Source: UBA6522 sp963664945 (GTDB taxonomy: Bacteria; Pseudomonadota; Gammaproteobacteria; Steroidobacterales; Rariloculaceae). From it: a DNA stretch of 64,000 nucleotides. Under the pieces are notes generated by a model. That model was given only the letters and a program-made list of their open reading frames with translations. It made no database searches and had not been told where the DNA came from. Shown in pieces: positions 50,089 through 59,385 of the stretch. The stretch spans positions 1,054,001 through 1,118,000 of the forward strand of contig OY761822.1 of NCBI GenBank assembly GCA_963664945.1. The letters run 5' to 3'. Made by a program: the position numbers and the translations under genes. Position 1 is the stretch's first letter. The number at the start of each line of letters is the position of its first letter.

Positions 50089-50322
50089 ATGCACGTCGTC
50101 AATGTCCATCGAGCCAAGACCGAGCTGTCCCGATTGTTGGCGTGGGTGGAGGCCGGCGAGGATGTCGTGATCGCGCGGCGCGGCCAGCCCGTTGCGCGTC
50201 TCGTCGCGTGCAAGCCCCGGATCAGGCGCCAGCCCGACGTGCTCAAGGGAAAGATCGTCGTTCCCGACACGTTCTTCGACCCGCTGCCGGAAGAAGAACT
50301 GGCGGCGTGGGAAGGCCGATAG
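50089..50322 (+). CDS. Phd/YefM-family antitoxin
   Basis: 77 residues from MHVVNVHRAKTELSRLLAWV, with AAGG upstream. EAGEDVVIARRGQPVARLVA is the Phd/YefM DNA-binding fold; the C-terminal tail (IVVPDTFFDPLPEEELAAWE) is the toxin-binding part. It ends two bases before the toxin start and should repress the pair together with the toxin. Confidence 0.85.
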   Translation: MHVVNVHRAKTELSRLLAWVEAGEDVVIARRGQPVARLVACKPRIRRQPDVLKGKIVVPDTFFDPLPEEELAAWEGR

Positions 50323-50324
50323 CG

Positions 50325-50702
50325 GTGCGCGTGTTACTGGATACCCATGTCTTTCTGTGGTGGCTTTCGGATAGCGAAAAAATCACCACGGCCGTGCTCG
50401 ACGACGAGTCGACCGACATCGCGGTCAGCGCCGCGACGGCCTGGGAAATCGCCACCAAATTCCGGATCGGCAAGCTGCCGGGGTGCGAGGCCGTGGCGAC
50501 GGATGTTGCCGGCCACATCCGCAGGCAGGGATTCGAGGAACTGGCCATCACCGTCGCCGATGCCGAACGGGCCGGGCATCTGCCCGGCACTCATCGTGAC
50601 CCGTTCGACCGGATGCTCGCCGCACAGGCCTTGGCGCGCGACCTTGTCTTGGTCTCGGCAGACCGGGTGTTCGACGGTTACAACGTGGATCGGCTGTGGT
50701 GA
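50325..50702 (+). CDS. PIN-domain ribonuclease toxin, VapC type
   Basis: 125 residues from GTG at 50325. The acidic metal site of PIN nucleases is seen in VRVLLDTHVFLWWLSDSEKI (Asp), VSAATAWEIATKFRIGKLPG (Glu) and HRDPFDRMLAAQALARDLVL (Asp), with the final LVSADRVFDGYNV. VapC toxins cut tRNA or rRNA; the antitoxin is the gene just upstream. Confidence 0.88.
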   Translation: MRVLLDTHVFLWWLSDSEKITTAVLDDESTDIAVSAATAWEIATKFRIGKLPGCEAVATDVAGHIRRQGFEELAITVADAERAGHLPGTHRDPFDRMLAAQALARDLVLVSADRVFDGYNVDRLW

Positions 50703-50898
50703 ACCGGGCGCGCGTTTCCGCCTGCCGCCTTGAGGCTTGATCGGTCCTTTCCATTGCGATTCGGGCTCAAAGTGTGCCCCGGCCATCGCTTGCGATTTCC
50801 CGCCCCGATGGACTTTCGACAGCGCCGGCCCCCTCCTTCAGCCCGGCAGGATCGCCGGTTCTCCGGAGTTGCCCGCCCGGCAGAGCGGGGTGCGGCGA

Positions 50899-51219
50899 TC
50901 ACGAACAGACACCCGCGCCCCAACGGCCGGGATCGGACCGTTCCGCGTCGGGCTCGTCCGGCAGATCGTCGACTTCCTCAATGCCGACCCGCTGCTGGAC
51001 CTGCCGATTGGCGAACGCGTAGAACAGCACCTGAAAATCCTCGCCGAGCGCGGCCGCGACATCCGATCCCACCTGCCCCTTCAGATCGCCGAACGCCGTC
51101 CAGTACGCCTGCGCATACATGTTCCCATACACTTCGGTGGCTTCCGTCAGCGCCTCCTCAACGCCGAAGATCGCTCCCGCGATCGCTGACGCCACCGGAT
51201 CCGGTCCTGTCTCGATCAT
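50899..51219 (-). CDS. Hypothetical soluble protein
   Basis: 106 residues from MIETGPDPVASAIAGAIFGV, with GGGAGA upstream of the ATG. Mostly helical and acidic (EEALTEATEVYGNMYAQAYW, SDVAAALGEDFQVLFYAFAN). No family recognised. Confidence 0.5.
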   Translation of the reverse strand: MIETGPDPVASAIAGAIFGVEEALTEATEVYGNMYAQAYWTAFGDLKGQVGSDVAAALGEDFQVLFYAFANRQVQQRVGIEEVDDLPDEPDAERSDPGRWGAGVCS

Positions 51220-51600
51220 TGTGTTTTCTCCCGCTCTCAAACGCCTTGATTGGCTCAACAGCGCCCCAGTATTGGGAGGTGAACAGCGCTTGGCAATAGC
51301 CTCGAACAGGCGTTCTCCAGCGCCTTGCCGTCAGGCCTACGCACGTCTACGCGTGAATACGCCCACCTACGCTACGCTACGAAAAACTATTTCGCTCCGG
51401 CGAGTCCAAAAAACCGCCTGCCCGGTTCATTTTGCGCATCCTTGCGCAAAATCGACTCATTCAATGATGGGCACGGTTCGACAGAACTTGCCTCTCATCG
51501 CCCCCGGTCCGTCGCGATTGTGCCGTGCCGAGGCGCACCGAACAAACGAATTGCGCGCATTCACCCCCGCCTCGCGCGGATCGAATCCCGCGCACACGGG
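51220..51600. other. Gap downstream of the integrase genes
   Basis: No gene is supported. It contains the hairpin at 51429-51452 and a GGATCGAATCCCGCGCACAC stretch near 51588 that resembles the 3' part of a tRNA gene and could be an attachment-site remnant, though no tRNA can be folded from it. Confidence 0.35.
51429..51452. terminator. Hairpin downstream of the integrases
   Basis: A 9-bp stem ATTTTGCGC/GCGCAAAAT with a six-base loop. T-rich on one arm and A-rich on the other, so it could end transcription in either direction. Confidence 0.4.
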
Positions 51601-52794
51601 CTACGCGTGTTTTCCCGTCCCCGACCCAATGAAAATATCTTCCCCGATGCTGGCGGCGATGCGAGCCGCCGACTCCATCACCGAATCCTCCGCCAGGTGC
51701 GCGTAACGCGCCGTGGTCTGCACCTCGGTGTGCCCGAGCAGCTTTCCAATCACGGGCAGGCTCTCTCCAAGCGCCAGCGCGCGGGAGGCGAACGAATGCC
51801 TCAGGTCATGAAGACAGACATCCTCCAGCCCCGCCCGCGTCCGGACCCGGCTCCAGGGCCTGTCTATCGTCGTCAGGTGCCGGCCTGCGATGCCGCCGGG
51901 GATCACCCAGGGTGTACCGGGTACGCGAGGCCGGTCCACCAGCACGCGCGCGGCCGGCCGCGACAGCGGCACCGTCCTCGGACCCGTCTTGCTGTCTCTC
52001 AGGCGCAGCTCCCGGCGCTCCAGATCCACCTCATCCCACCGCAACCGCAGGATTTCCCTGCGCCGGCACCCGGTGAGCATCAACAACCGTATCGCGGCCG
52101 CGGCATCCGACGACACTTCGCCCCGTGCCTCGGCTTCGCTCAGCACCCGTCCCAGACGGGAAAATTCCGCCTGCGTCAGAAACCGCTCGCGCCTTCCCAC
52201 CTTGTACCGGGCGACCTGCGGACAGGGGTTGTTTCCTTCCGGGACCAGCCCCCACGTCTCGGCCATGCCGAGCATCGCCGACAGCGTATTGACCGCGTGG
52301 TTCGCCGCCGCGGGCGTGTCGTGCAGCCGATTGCGCAGCGCCCAGATCTTTTCAGCCTCGAGGGTATCGATTGGACAGTCGCCGAACTCGGGAAGCAGGT
52401 GCACTCTGAGCGTTGTACGAACCCGACTCGCCGTGCTCGGCTTGCACCGCACGTCCACGTGCTCGCGCAGGTACCGCTCGGCCAGTTCCGCCACCGTCGG
52501 GCCGTTTCCCTTCCGTTGCGGAGCGCCCACGGCCGGCTCGCCCGACTTGGTCCGCGCGATGATCAGCGCCGCCCGCCGGCGAGCCTGCTCCGCGGTGACC
52601 ACGCCGTGGCGGCCGATCGTCACCCGCTTCGATCGCCCACCCGAGCGCGTCTGCACGACATAGACCTTGCTGCCCGTGGCGTACACGCGCACGCCGAACC
52701 CCGGCAATGTGCGGTCCCAGTACACCGTGTCCTTCCCGACCGGCAAACTCTCCACGGTACGCCGCGAGATCGTCCTGCGCTTCAGCTTCGCCAT
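51601..52794 (-). CDS. Phage-type tyrosine integrase
   Basis: 397 residues from MAKLKRRTISRRTVESLPVG, with GGGAGG upstream. N-terminal arm-binding domain (VYWDRTLPGFGVRVYATGSK, KRVTIGRHGVVTAEQARRRA), core-binding domain and catalytic domain: LLMLTGCRRREILRLRWDEV (Arg), DVCLHDLRHSFASRALALGE (HxxR) and LGHTEVQTTARYAHLAEDSV (Tyr). All catalytic residues are present. Tandem with, and similar to, 52820-54040. Confidence 0.9.
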   Translation of the reverse strand: MAKLKRRTISRRTVESLPVGKDTVYWDRTLPGFGVRVYATGSKVYVVQTRSGGRSKRVTIGRHGVVTAEQARRRAALIIARTKSGEPAVGAPQRKGNGPTVAELAERYLREHVDVRCKPSTASRVRTTLRVHLLPEFGDCPIDTLEAEKIWALRNRLHDTPAAANHAVNTLSAMLGMAETWGLVPEGNNPCPQVARYKVGRRERFLTQAEFSRLGRVLSEAEARGEVSSDAAAAIRLLMLTGCRRREILRLRWDEVDLERRELRLRDSKTGPRTVPLSRPAARVLVDRPRVPGTPWVIPGGIAGRHLTTIDRPWSRVRTRAGLEDVCLHDLRHSFASRALALGESLPVIGKLLGHTEVQTTARYAHLAEDSVMESAARIAASIGEDIFIGSGTGKHA

Positions 52795-52819
52795 CGTTTC
52801 CGAACCTCCCGAATCGGTT

Positions 52820-54040
52820 TCATGCCGTTGCGGTTTCGCGCCGCGGCGCCTGGGCCGATGCCCCAACGACATCCGGAAGAATGTCGTCCTCAATGCTGCC
52901 GGCGATACGCTCCGCCGACACCTTCTCCGTGTCCCGCGCAAGGTGCGCGTATCTGCCCGTCGTTTCCACCTTCGAGTGCCCAAGCAGCTTGCCGATCATC
53001 GACAGGCTCTCGCCCAGCGCCAGGGCTCGGGACGCGTAGGAGTGGCGCAGATCGTGCAGCCGCACGTCCGAAAGATCCGCCCTCGCCCGAAGACGGTTCC
53101 AATGACTGCAGAGGCTGCCCACATGGGAACGCTGCGCACGCCCCGCGAACACCCAGGGATGGCCGTCAATCCGGCGAATCCCCTCCAGCACCTGCACCGC
53201 GGTCGGCGTCAGCACCACCATGCGCGGACCGTTCTTCGAATCCCTCAGGCGCAGCTTACCGGCCCCGAAATCCACGTCGTCCCAACGCAGCGTGGCCACC
53301 TCCTTGCTCCGGCAGCCCGTCAGCATCAGCAACCGGACCGCCGCCACCGCCGGAGGCCACGCCGTCCTGTCCGCTTCGGCCCGTTTCAGTACGCGGCCGA
53401 TCCGCCGGTATTCCTCCCGGCTCAGGAACCGGTCCCTGCGGGGCGTCCTGTACCTGCGCACCGACCGGCAGGGATTGCGGCCCGAAGCGCGCAGTCCCCA
53501 CGCCTCCGCCAGCGAGAACATCTTCGATAGAACCCACAGCACCATGTTCGCCGCGACCGGTGTGTCGCGCAGCGCCAGGTGCAGCGACGCCACGTGCTCG
53601 CGCTCCACCGAGCCGACCGGCATATCGCCCAGCACGGGCAGGATATGCGCGAGCGACTTGCGGTACGACCGCTCGCTGGACGGCTTGCATTCCACCGCCA
53701 CGTGCGTGCGAAGATACCGCTCCGCCAGATCGGCCACGGTCGGTTCGGCCACAGCCTCCGCGCTTTGCGGCAGCGGCTCTTCGCCCGCCTTGATCCGGCC
53801 GATGATGGCCGCGGCCTGCTTGCGCGCCTGCTGCGCGGTGACCTTGCCATGCCGGCCGATGGTCACGCGCCGCGACCCCTTCGGCCCCCGGCTCTGCACC
53901 ACGTACGTCTTGCGCCCCGAGCGGTACACCCGTACACCGAAGCCCGGCAGGTCCAGGTCCCAGTACACGGCGGATTTGCCATGAACCGACAGACCGTCCA
54001 CCATCCGCTTGGAAATCCTGTGTTTCTTGAGACCGGACAT
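52820..54040 (-). CDS. Phage-type tyrosine integrase, tandem paralogue
   Basis: 406 residues from MSGLKKHRISKRMVDGLSVH. Same domain order as its neighbour: VYWDLDLPGFGVRVYRSGRK, RRVTIGRHGKVTAQQARKQA, then LLMLTGCRSKEVATLRWDDV (Arg), DVRLHDLRHSYASRALALGE (HxxR) and LGHSKVETTGRYAHLARDTE (Tyr). Only 25 bp separate the two genes. They are diverged, so not a recent duplication. The start lies 26 bp before the left end of the IS66/DruA transposon copy C. Confidence 0.9.
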   Translation of the reverse strand: MSGLKKHRISKRMVDGLSVHGKSAVYWDLDLPGFGVRVYRSGRKTYVVQSRGPKGSRRVTIGRHGKVTAQQARKQAAAIIGRIKAGEEPLPQSAEAVAEPTVADLAERYLRTHVAVECKPSSERSYRKSLAHILPVLGDMPVGSVEREHVASLHLALRDTPVAANMVLWVLSKMFSLAEAWGLRASGRNPCRSVRRYRTPRRDRFLSREEYRRIGRVLKRAEADRTAWPPAVAAVRLLMLTGCRSKEVATLRWDDVDFGAGKLRLRDSKNGPRMVVLTPTAVQVLEGIRRIDGHPWVFAGRAQRSHVGSLCSHWNRLRARADLSDVRLHDLRHSYASRALALGESLSMIGKLLGHSKVETTGRYAHLARDTEKVSAERIAGSIEDDILPDVVGASAQAPRRETATA

Positions 54041-54154
54041 TGATGTATCGAACTCCGTCGAACTCGAAAGCGTTCGGTCAAGCGGTGATGGACGGGGCTG
54101 AAATCATTTTGAATACCCTCTACAAGACACTGGTAACGCCTCCGACGTTTTGCT

Positions 54155-56710
54155 ATGGTCGCGCACATGGCGATGCGCGACGAGGACTTTGGGACGAGTT
54201 TGTCGCTGCCGGAGGCGGGCGGCGAGTTCTGGCCGCCCCCGGCATCGGTGCCGCGCGATTGGCGGTCGTTGTACGAACAGGCACAGGCGCGGGCGGAGAC
54301 GGAACGGGCGCGGGCGGACGCGGCGGCGGCGCGCTGCGAAGAGTTGCGCCGGTCGGAGATCGACGCCCGTTCGCGTGCCGGTTCGCTGAAGACGCAACTC
54401 GACAAGAGCCGGGAGAAGCTTACGGCTGCGGTCGAAGAGGTGAAGGAAGTCCGCCGCGCGGCGAAGGATGCGCTGTTCTTGCAGACGGAGGTGGCGCGGC
54501 TGGAGAAGCTGCTTTCGCAGGCCGGTGTGGACTCGCGCAAGGGCAGCACGATCATGTCGCTGCGCAAGGAAGTCTTCCAGTTGCGCGAAGCCGTGCGGAC
54601 GTTGCAGCCCGGCAGGGATACGGCGGTCGCGGCACTGAGGCAGGAAACCGATTCTCTGACCCGGGAGAACACCCGGCTGCGCAAGGTCCTGGAGGGGTCG
54701 CAGAAGCAGAAGGAGGAACTCACGGCATTGCGCCGCAAGGTCGTGGGGCTTCGTCGCAGGTTGAAGCGAGCGGCACAGGCTGCGCCGCCGCGCAGGGCGA
54801 GCGCCCGGTTGCGCAAGGCGCTGGAACGGGCACGCAAGCAGAAGGACACGATCAAGGGACTGCGCGGGGACGTCGGTTCCCTGAACCGCGAGACCCGCCG
54901 GCTGGCCCGGGAGAACCGTCGGCTGCGCCGCGAACAGGAACAGGTGCAGGAGTTGAAGGCGACGGTCCGCCGGCTGACATTCGAAACCAGGCTGCAGCGC
55001 GGGGAGCTGGCGGGCTACCACGACCAGATGACCCTCATCAAGGAGCAGGAGAGCCTTATCATCCGTCTGCGGGTGGCCGTGAGAACGTCGGCCATCAAGA
55101 ACGAGAAGCTGGAGGCCGAGCTTGCCGAGCGCCCCCTGCTGTCCGCGGTCTTCAGGACGGTGCGCGATCGGGACAGGACCATCGAGTCGCTGCACAAGAA
55201 AATCGCCCGACAGCGCAAGGCGTACGCCGCACAGGGCAAGAAGATCAAGGCGCTGCGCGCCCACGGAGCGAGACTGCAAGCCCGGATTGCCAAGCTGCGC
55301 TCGAGCCGGGCCGTGTTGTCGAAGGCGGTCTTTGGGGGCAGGAGCGAGAAGCAGGAAACGCCGCGGTCGAAACGCAAGCGCGGCCAGCAGCGCGGTGTGG
55401 CCGGCCACGGGCGCACCCGGCGGCCAACGCTGGAGGAGAAGGAGGAACGGCGGGAACCGCCGGAGGACGAGCGCGTGTGTTCCTGTTGCGGCAAGCCCCA
55501 TGTCGCCAACGGCGAGCGTTGCTCGCCCGTCATCGAGATCGCGGTCAAGGCCCATGTCCGCAGGATCGTGCGCCCACGCTACCGCCGGGGTTGCGATTGC
55601 CTGTCCTCGCCTTTGCAAGCGATAGCGCCTCCGCCGGCGCGGCTGTTCCCCAGGACGCCCTACGGGACCAGCGTCTGGGCGCGCATCCTCTTCGAGCGAT
55701 TTGCCTGCCACCGTCCCCTGCGCCGGACCGCGGCGTGGATGACCGATCAAGGGCTGGCGATTGCGCCAGGGACGATAGCCGACAGCGCGAGCCGCTTCCC
55801 GGTGCTGTTCGCGCCGCTCGCCGAGGCGATCCTCGCGCACCAGAACGAGATGGCGGTGCGCCACGCCGACGAAACGGGCTGGCGCATCCAGTCGCTGGGC
55901 GAGGCGGGCCGCTCGCGGCGTGCGTGGCTGTGGATCTCGGTCAGTGCCGATGCGGTCTACTTCGTGGTGGACCCCTCGCGCAGCGCCGAGGCCGCGATGA
56001 GGCTGTTCGGTTCGGTCAAGGGCGTCGTGTTCCTGGTCTGCGACCGCTACAGTGCCTACACCAAGATGGCGCGCGTGCTCGGCGGCAAGGTGATCCTGTG
56101 CTGGTGCTGGGTGCACCAGCGGCGCGACTTCATCGAGTGTGCGGCCGGGCAGCAAAAGCTGACGCAATGGTGCGAGGGGTGGGTCCAGCGGTTCGCGTCG
56201 ATCTGGCGGCTGAACAAGGCGCGGCTGGAGCATTACGACCCCGCTCGAGACCACCGGACGCCGGCGTTCGACGCCGCGCAGGGGGCACTGAGGAAGGCCG
56301 TCGACGCCCTGTTCGCGCGGGCCGAAGCGGAGCTGGCCGATCTGCCGGTCAAGGCGCGCCAGGGCAAGGCGTTGCGCTCGCTGCTCAAGCACCGCGAGGG
56401 ACTGAGCATCTTCGTCGACAATCCCCAGGTGCCCATGGACAACAATGCCGCGGAACGCGCGTTCCGGGGGGCCGTTATCGGGCGTCGATTGAGCTTCGGT
56501 TCGGACAGCAGGCTCGGCGCCGACTTGACCGCGATGATGTACTCGGTCGTCAGCACCCTCGCGGTGAACGGCATCGACGTCCTGCGCTGGCTGGAGGCGT
56601 GGCTGGCAGCTTGCGCGGACAATGGCGGCAGGCCGCCGCACGACCTGTCGCCCTGGCTGCCCTGGTCGATGAGCGAGGAGCGCAAGCGCGAGTTCACGGC
56701 GCCGGGATGA
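54155..56710 (+). CDS. IS66-family transposase with long coiled-coil N-terminus
   Basis: 851 residues. Coiled coil to about residue 400, zinc-finger region (RVCSCCGKPHVANGERC, RRGCDCLSSPL), then the IS66 core: HADETGWRIQSLGEAGRS (first Asp), VVFLVCDRYSAYTKMARVLG (second Asp), CWCWVHQRRDFIECAAG and VPMDNNAAERAFRGAVIGRR (Glu). Diverged from copy A along the whole length but with the same layout; intact. Confidence 0.92.
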   Translation: MVAHMAMRDEDFGTSLSLPEAGGEFWPPPASVPRDWRSLYEQAQARAETERARADAAAARCEELRRSEIDARSRAGSLKTQLDKSREKLTAAVEEVKEVRRAAKDALFLQTEVARLEKLLSQAGVDSRKGSTIMSLRKEVFQLREAVRTLQPGRDTAVAALRQETDSLTRENTRLRKVLEGSQKQKEELTALRRKVVGLRRRLKRAAQAAPPRRASARLRKALERARKQKDTIKGLRGDVGSLNRETRRLARENRRLRREQEQVQELKATVRRLTFETRLQRGELAGYHDQMTLIKEQESLIIRLRVAVRTSAIKNEKLEAELAERPLLSAVFRTVRDRDRTIESLHKKIARQRKAYAAQGKKIKALRAHGARLQARIAKLRSSRAVLSKAVFGGRSEKQETPRSKRKRGQQRGVAGHGRTRRPTLEEKEERREPPEDERVCSCCGKPHVANGERCSPVIEIAVKAHVRRIVRPRYRRGCDCLSSPLQAIAPPPARLFPRTPYGTSVWARILFERFACHRPLRRTAAWMTDQGLAIAPGTIADSASRFPVLFAPLAEAILAHQNEMAVRHADETGWRIQSLGEAGRSRRAWLWISVSADAVYFVVDPSRSAEAAMRLFGSVKGVVFLVCDRYSAYTKMARVLGGKVILCWCWVHQRRDFIECAAGQQKLTQWCEGWVQRFASIWRLNKARLEHYDPARDHRTPAFDAAQGALRKAVDALFARAEAELADLPVKARQGKALRSLLKHREGLSIFVDNPQVPMDNNAAERAFRGAVIGRRLSFGSDSRLGADLTAMMYSVVSTLAVNGIDVLRWLEAWLAACADNGGRPPHDLSPWLPWSMSEERKREFTAPG

Positions 56711-57588
56711 CCGGCGACATCGAGTGCCGCTACTACGGGCGCGACTTCACTGCTGAGGAGATGGCGCTGCTGCGCGCCCTGATCTCGGCCGAGCCGCAGC
56801 CCACCCGCGCCGCTCTGGCCAGAGAGTTCTGCCGGCGCATCGGCTGGTTCAAGCCCGACGGCGGTCTCAAGGACATGATGGCCAAGGTGACCATGCTCGC
56901 CATGCACCGCGAGGGCGTGATCGAGCTGCCGCCGCCGAGGGGAAAACAGGGCCGGCCCAGGCCCATCGCCTTCGGCCCCCAGACCGAGCCGCCGCTGTTC
57001 CCGGCGCCGACGACGTTGGAGGAAGTTCGCCCGCTCGACTTCCGCACCGTCGTGCGAAACACCCGGGAAGGGAAGCTGTGGAACGAGTTCGTCGCCCGCT
57101 ACCACTACCTCGGATACAAGACCCTGGTCGGCGCGCAGATGCGCTACGCCGTCCGCGACCGCGACGGCTGGCCTGTCGCCATGCTCGGGTTCTCCACCGC
57201 CGCCTGGAAGCTTGCCCCGCGCGACAAGTTCATCGGATGGACGCCCGGGAAACGCGAGAAGAACCTGCCGCTGGTGGTCGACAATCCGAGGTTCCTCATC
57301 CTGCCGTGGATCAAAATCCCCAACCTCGGCTCGCACATCCTCGCCCTCGTGCGCCGCCGCCTGCCGCGGGACTGGACCGAGCGCTACAACATCACCCCCG
57401 TGCTCATCGAGACGTTCGTCGAGACCCCTCGCCACACCGGCGCCGTCTACTACGCCTCCGGCTGGACACATGTCGGAACCACCCAGGGAAGAGGACGCTA
57501 TGACAGGCATACGAAACGAGCCCAGCCGAAAAAGGACATCTGGTTGCGACCCCTGCGAAAGGACTGGAAGCGAACGCTTAATCGTTGA
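56707..57588 (+). CDS. DruA-family (DUF4338) protein, copy C
   Basis: 293 residues from an ATG that overlaps the transposase stop (ATGA). Blocks as in copy A: MTGDIECRYYGRDFTAEEMA, LAREFCRRIGWFKPDGGLKD, FVARYHYLGYKTLVGAQMRY, LGFSTAAWKLAPRDKFIGWT, LILPWIKIPNLGSHILALV and VYYASGWTHVGTTQGRGRYD. Diverged from copies A and B in sequence but equal in length. It converges on the DruE-type helicase gene, 247 bp between stops. Confidence 0.88.
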   Translation: MTGDIECRYYGRDFTAEEMALLRALISAEPQPTRAALAREFCRRIGWFKPDGGLKDMMAKVTMLAMHREGVIELPPPRGKQGRPRPIAFGPQTEPPLFPAPTTLEEVRPLDFRTVVRNTREGKLWNEFVARYHYLGYKTLVGAQMRYAVRDRDGWPVAMLGFSTAAWKLAPRDKFIGWTPGKREKNLPLVVDNPRFLILPWIKIPNLGSHILALVRRRLPRDWTERYNITPVLIETFVETPRHTGAVYYASGWTHVGTTQGRGRYDRHTKRAQPKKDIWLRPLRKDWKRTLNR

Positions 57589-57834
57589 ATCCTCCATGCT
57601 CATCACCGCTTGACCGAACGCTTTCCCCGAACTCTCTTCCTACAGTTGCCACGCTGCCACGTAAACGTAAGCAAACCGCAAGCGAGTCAAGGTGTATTCG
57701 GTACAATTTGAACGTATTCGTGACGGGAATGCAAGCCGGGACTCAGCGACAATGGACAATTAAATGACTGAATATCCTACACTTTTCGTAGTCGAGCGTA
57801 GCTCGTGACGGTTGGAGCGTAGGAGCGATGTCAA

Positions 57835-59385
57835 TTAACCCGCATCTTCGTGGAACCACGTGCGGTCCTCCCGCACCCGGTTTCTCAAGTCGCGCATGCT
57901 CAGGTAGTTTGCCAGTCGCCGGAAGTGACGCACCATTGCGTTTTCGTCGTTCAAGTCGTTGGCGGCGATTTCGATAACCTCGTACCCGCTGTTGCGCAGC
58001 CAGGTCCGGATCATGCGGTCCTGTTCCGCGGTCTCGACGTTGCCATGCAGGTGTGCGCTCAGTCCGTCCAGGTACATGCAGACGCCTTCGTCGGGATCAT
58101 GGTCCACCGAACGATAGATCACGTCCGGCGTCGTCGTGCCCAGGGCGCGGTCCAGTTGAATCTGCTCGCCGCGAATCCCCTCGCCGAACCCGGCCGCGAG
58201 CAAAAGATGGCGCAGTCTGGTTTCCGCCTCGTTGACCGGCTGCGCGTGATCGGCAGGGGTCTCTGTGGGCTGCAACGGGGGGATGTCGTGATCGAACGAT
58301 AAGTTCGGTCCCCATTCCCCGATCCGTTCACTGGCGATCATGCGGTCGAGGGAGCGGTGATAGTAGGCGTTGCGGAAGGTCTGCAGGCAATCGATGCATG
58401 ATGACGCGCATACGGCGGGACAGTCATTGACCACTTCTACGGCTATCTGAACAACTTCCTCGAACCGCTCGCACAGGCGCTCCAGCAATCCGGACCCACC
58501 AGGCATCGGGTCCCAGAGCAGAGCGTCCACCTCTTCCCGGTCGACGTGGCCGATGATGAGTATCTGCAAGTCGTCCTTGTGCATGTCGAGCACACGGGCG
58601 GCGCCGATTCGCAGTGCTTCCAGCACGCTGTACGCGGCTGTCTTGCTGTCGCATGCGGGTAGTGAAAATACATCCGCCACGGTGTCGGCGTGAAAGCCTA
58701 TCGGCCGCGGCGCGCGTCCACAGCGTTCCTCATGCGACCCGCGAAATTGGTCCCGTTGGCGCTCGGAGGAAAGCGGGGAGACACTTTGGCCGCAAACCGT
58801 GCAGACGGGGTACCCGAACTCGCCATTCGCCATCGCAGCCGAAGCGCCGACGTTGACGAGCCGCATGCGGACGCCGCGGCGAAGATGCACCGGCTGCGCA
58901 CCCCAGTGAAAGGCCCGCCCGCCGTTGTGCTGACCGAGTTCGAGACCGTTGACGGCGACCCCTAGCTGAAAACGCAGTTCCTCTTCGTCGGAAATATGCG
59001 ACGTGTGGACCAGATCCACGTCGCAGACGGCCATGGTTTGCAGGATATTCCCTCCCAACGACGAACTCTCGCGCCGGTTGGTCGCCTTGACCGCCTGCTG
59101 CTCTGCCGACACTTCGTAGAAGGGCATCTCGGCGTGCTTCTCTCCGGGATCCCGATGAAAGCGCCGGGCGACGAAACGGTGTCCGTTGGCGTAGATGAGG
59201 TTGCCGGGGACATACTCGCGGATTGCGGTTGCAGGCATGCGCGGCAAGCTGAAGTCCATGGCTCCGGTTCGCCAGAAAGGGATCTCCGCCCAGCCAACCA
59301 CGGAACCGACTTCCAGACCGTAACCGGGTAGAAAACCTTCCGCCGCGAGCACGCTGAACGTATTGAAGTCATCATGGCCTTCGGC
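57835..59385 (-). pseudogene. DUF1998 region of a DruE-type helicase, after an in-frame amber codon
   Basis: Continues the helicase frame directly after the TAG at 59386: AEGHDDFNTFSVLAAEGFLP, then GYGLEVGSVVGWAEIPFW. A first ATG or other start inside would be near 59352, but the homologous sequence begins before it. DUF1998 features: CTVCGQSVSPLSSERQRDQF, GHVDREEVDALLWDPMPGGS, and the Cys cluster CASSCIDCLQTFRNAYYHRS with LDRMIASERI. After it comes an endonuclease-like C-terminal part (GTTTPDVIYRSVDHDPDEGV, LNDENAMVRHFRRLANYL). Could be translated separately, giving a helicase/DUF1998 pair, or by readthrough. Confidence 0.75.

Larger units (their letters stand above)
54066..57625. mobile_element. 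IS66-like transposon with druA-family gene, copy C
   Basis: Perfect 25-bp inverted repeats (54066-54090 and 57601-57625, starting GAAAGCGTTCGGTC) that resemble those of copies A and B (conserved AAGCGTTC, GTC and GATG). The flanks share CGAACTC, but offset by two bases, so no clean 8-bp duplication can be claimed. It contains only the transposase and the druA-family gene and is the simplest form of the element in the window. Confidence 0.85.

Noticed and set aside
51585..51610. tRNA gene as integrase attachment site
   Set aside because: Only a GGATCGAATCCC-like stretch is seen; no cloverleaf can be made.
54040..56706. An 1182-residue fusion of a Gly/Ala-rich frame with DruA
   Set aside because: The first part is a shadow of the transposase frame; DruA starts at the ATGA overlap.
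54058..57634. 8-bp target duplication around transposon copy C
   Set aside because: CGAACTC occurs on both sides but at different distances from the repeats, so an exact duplication cannot be claimed.
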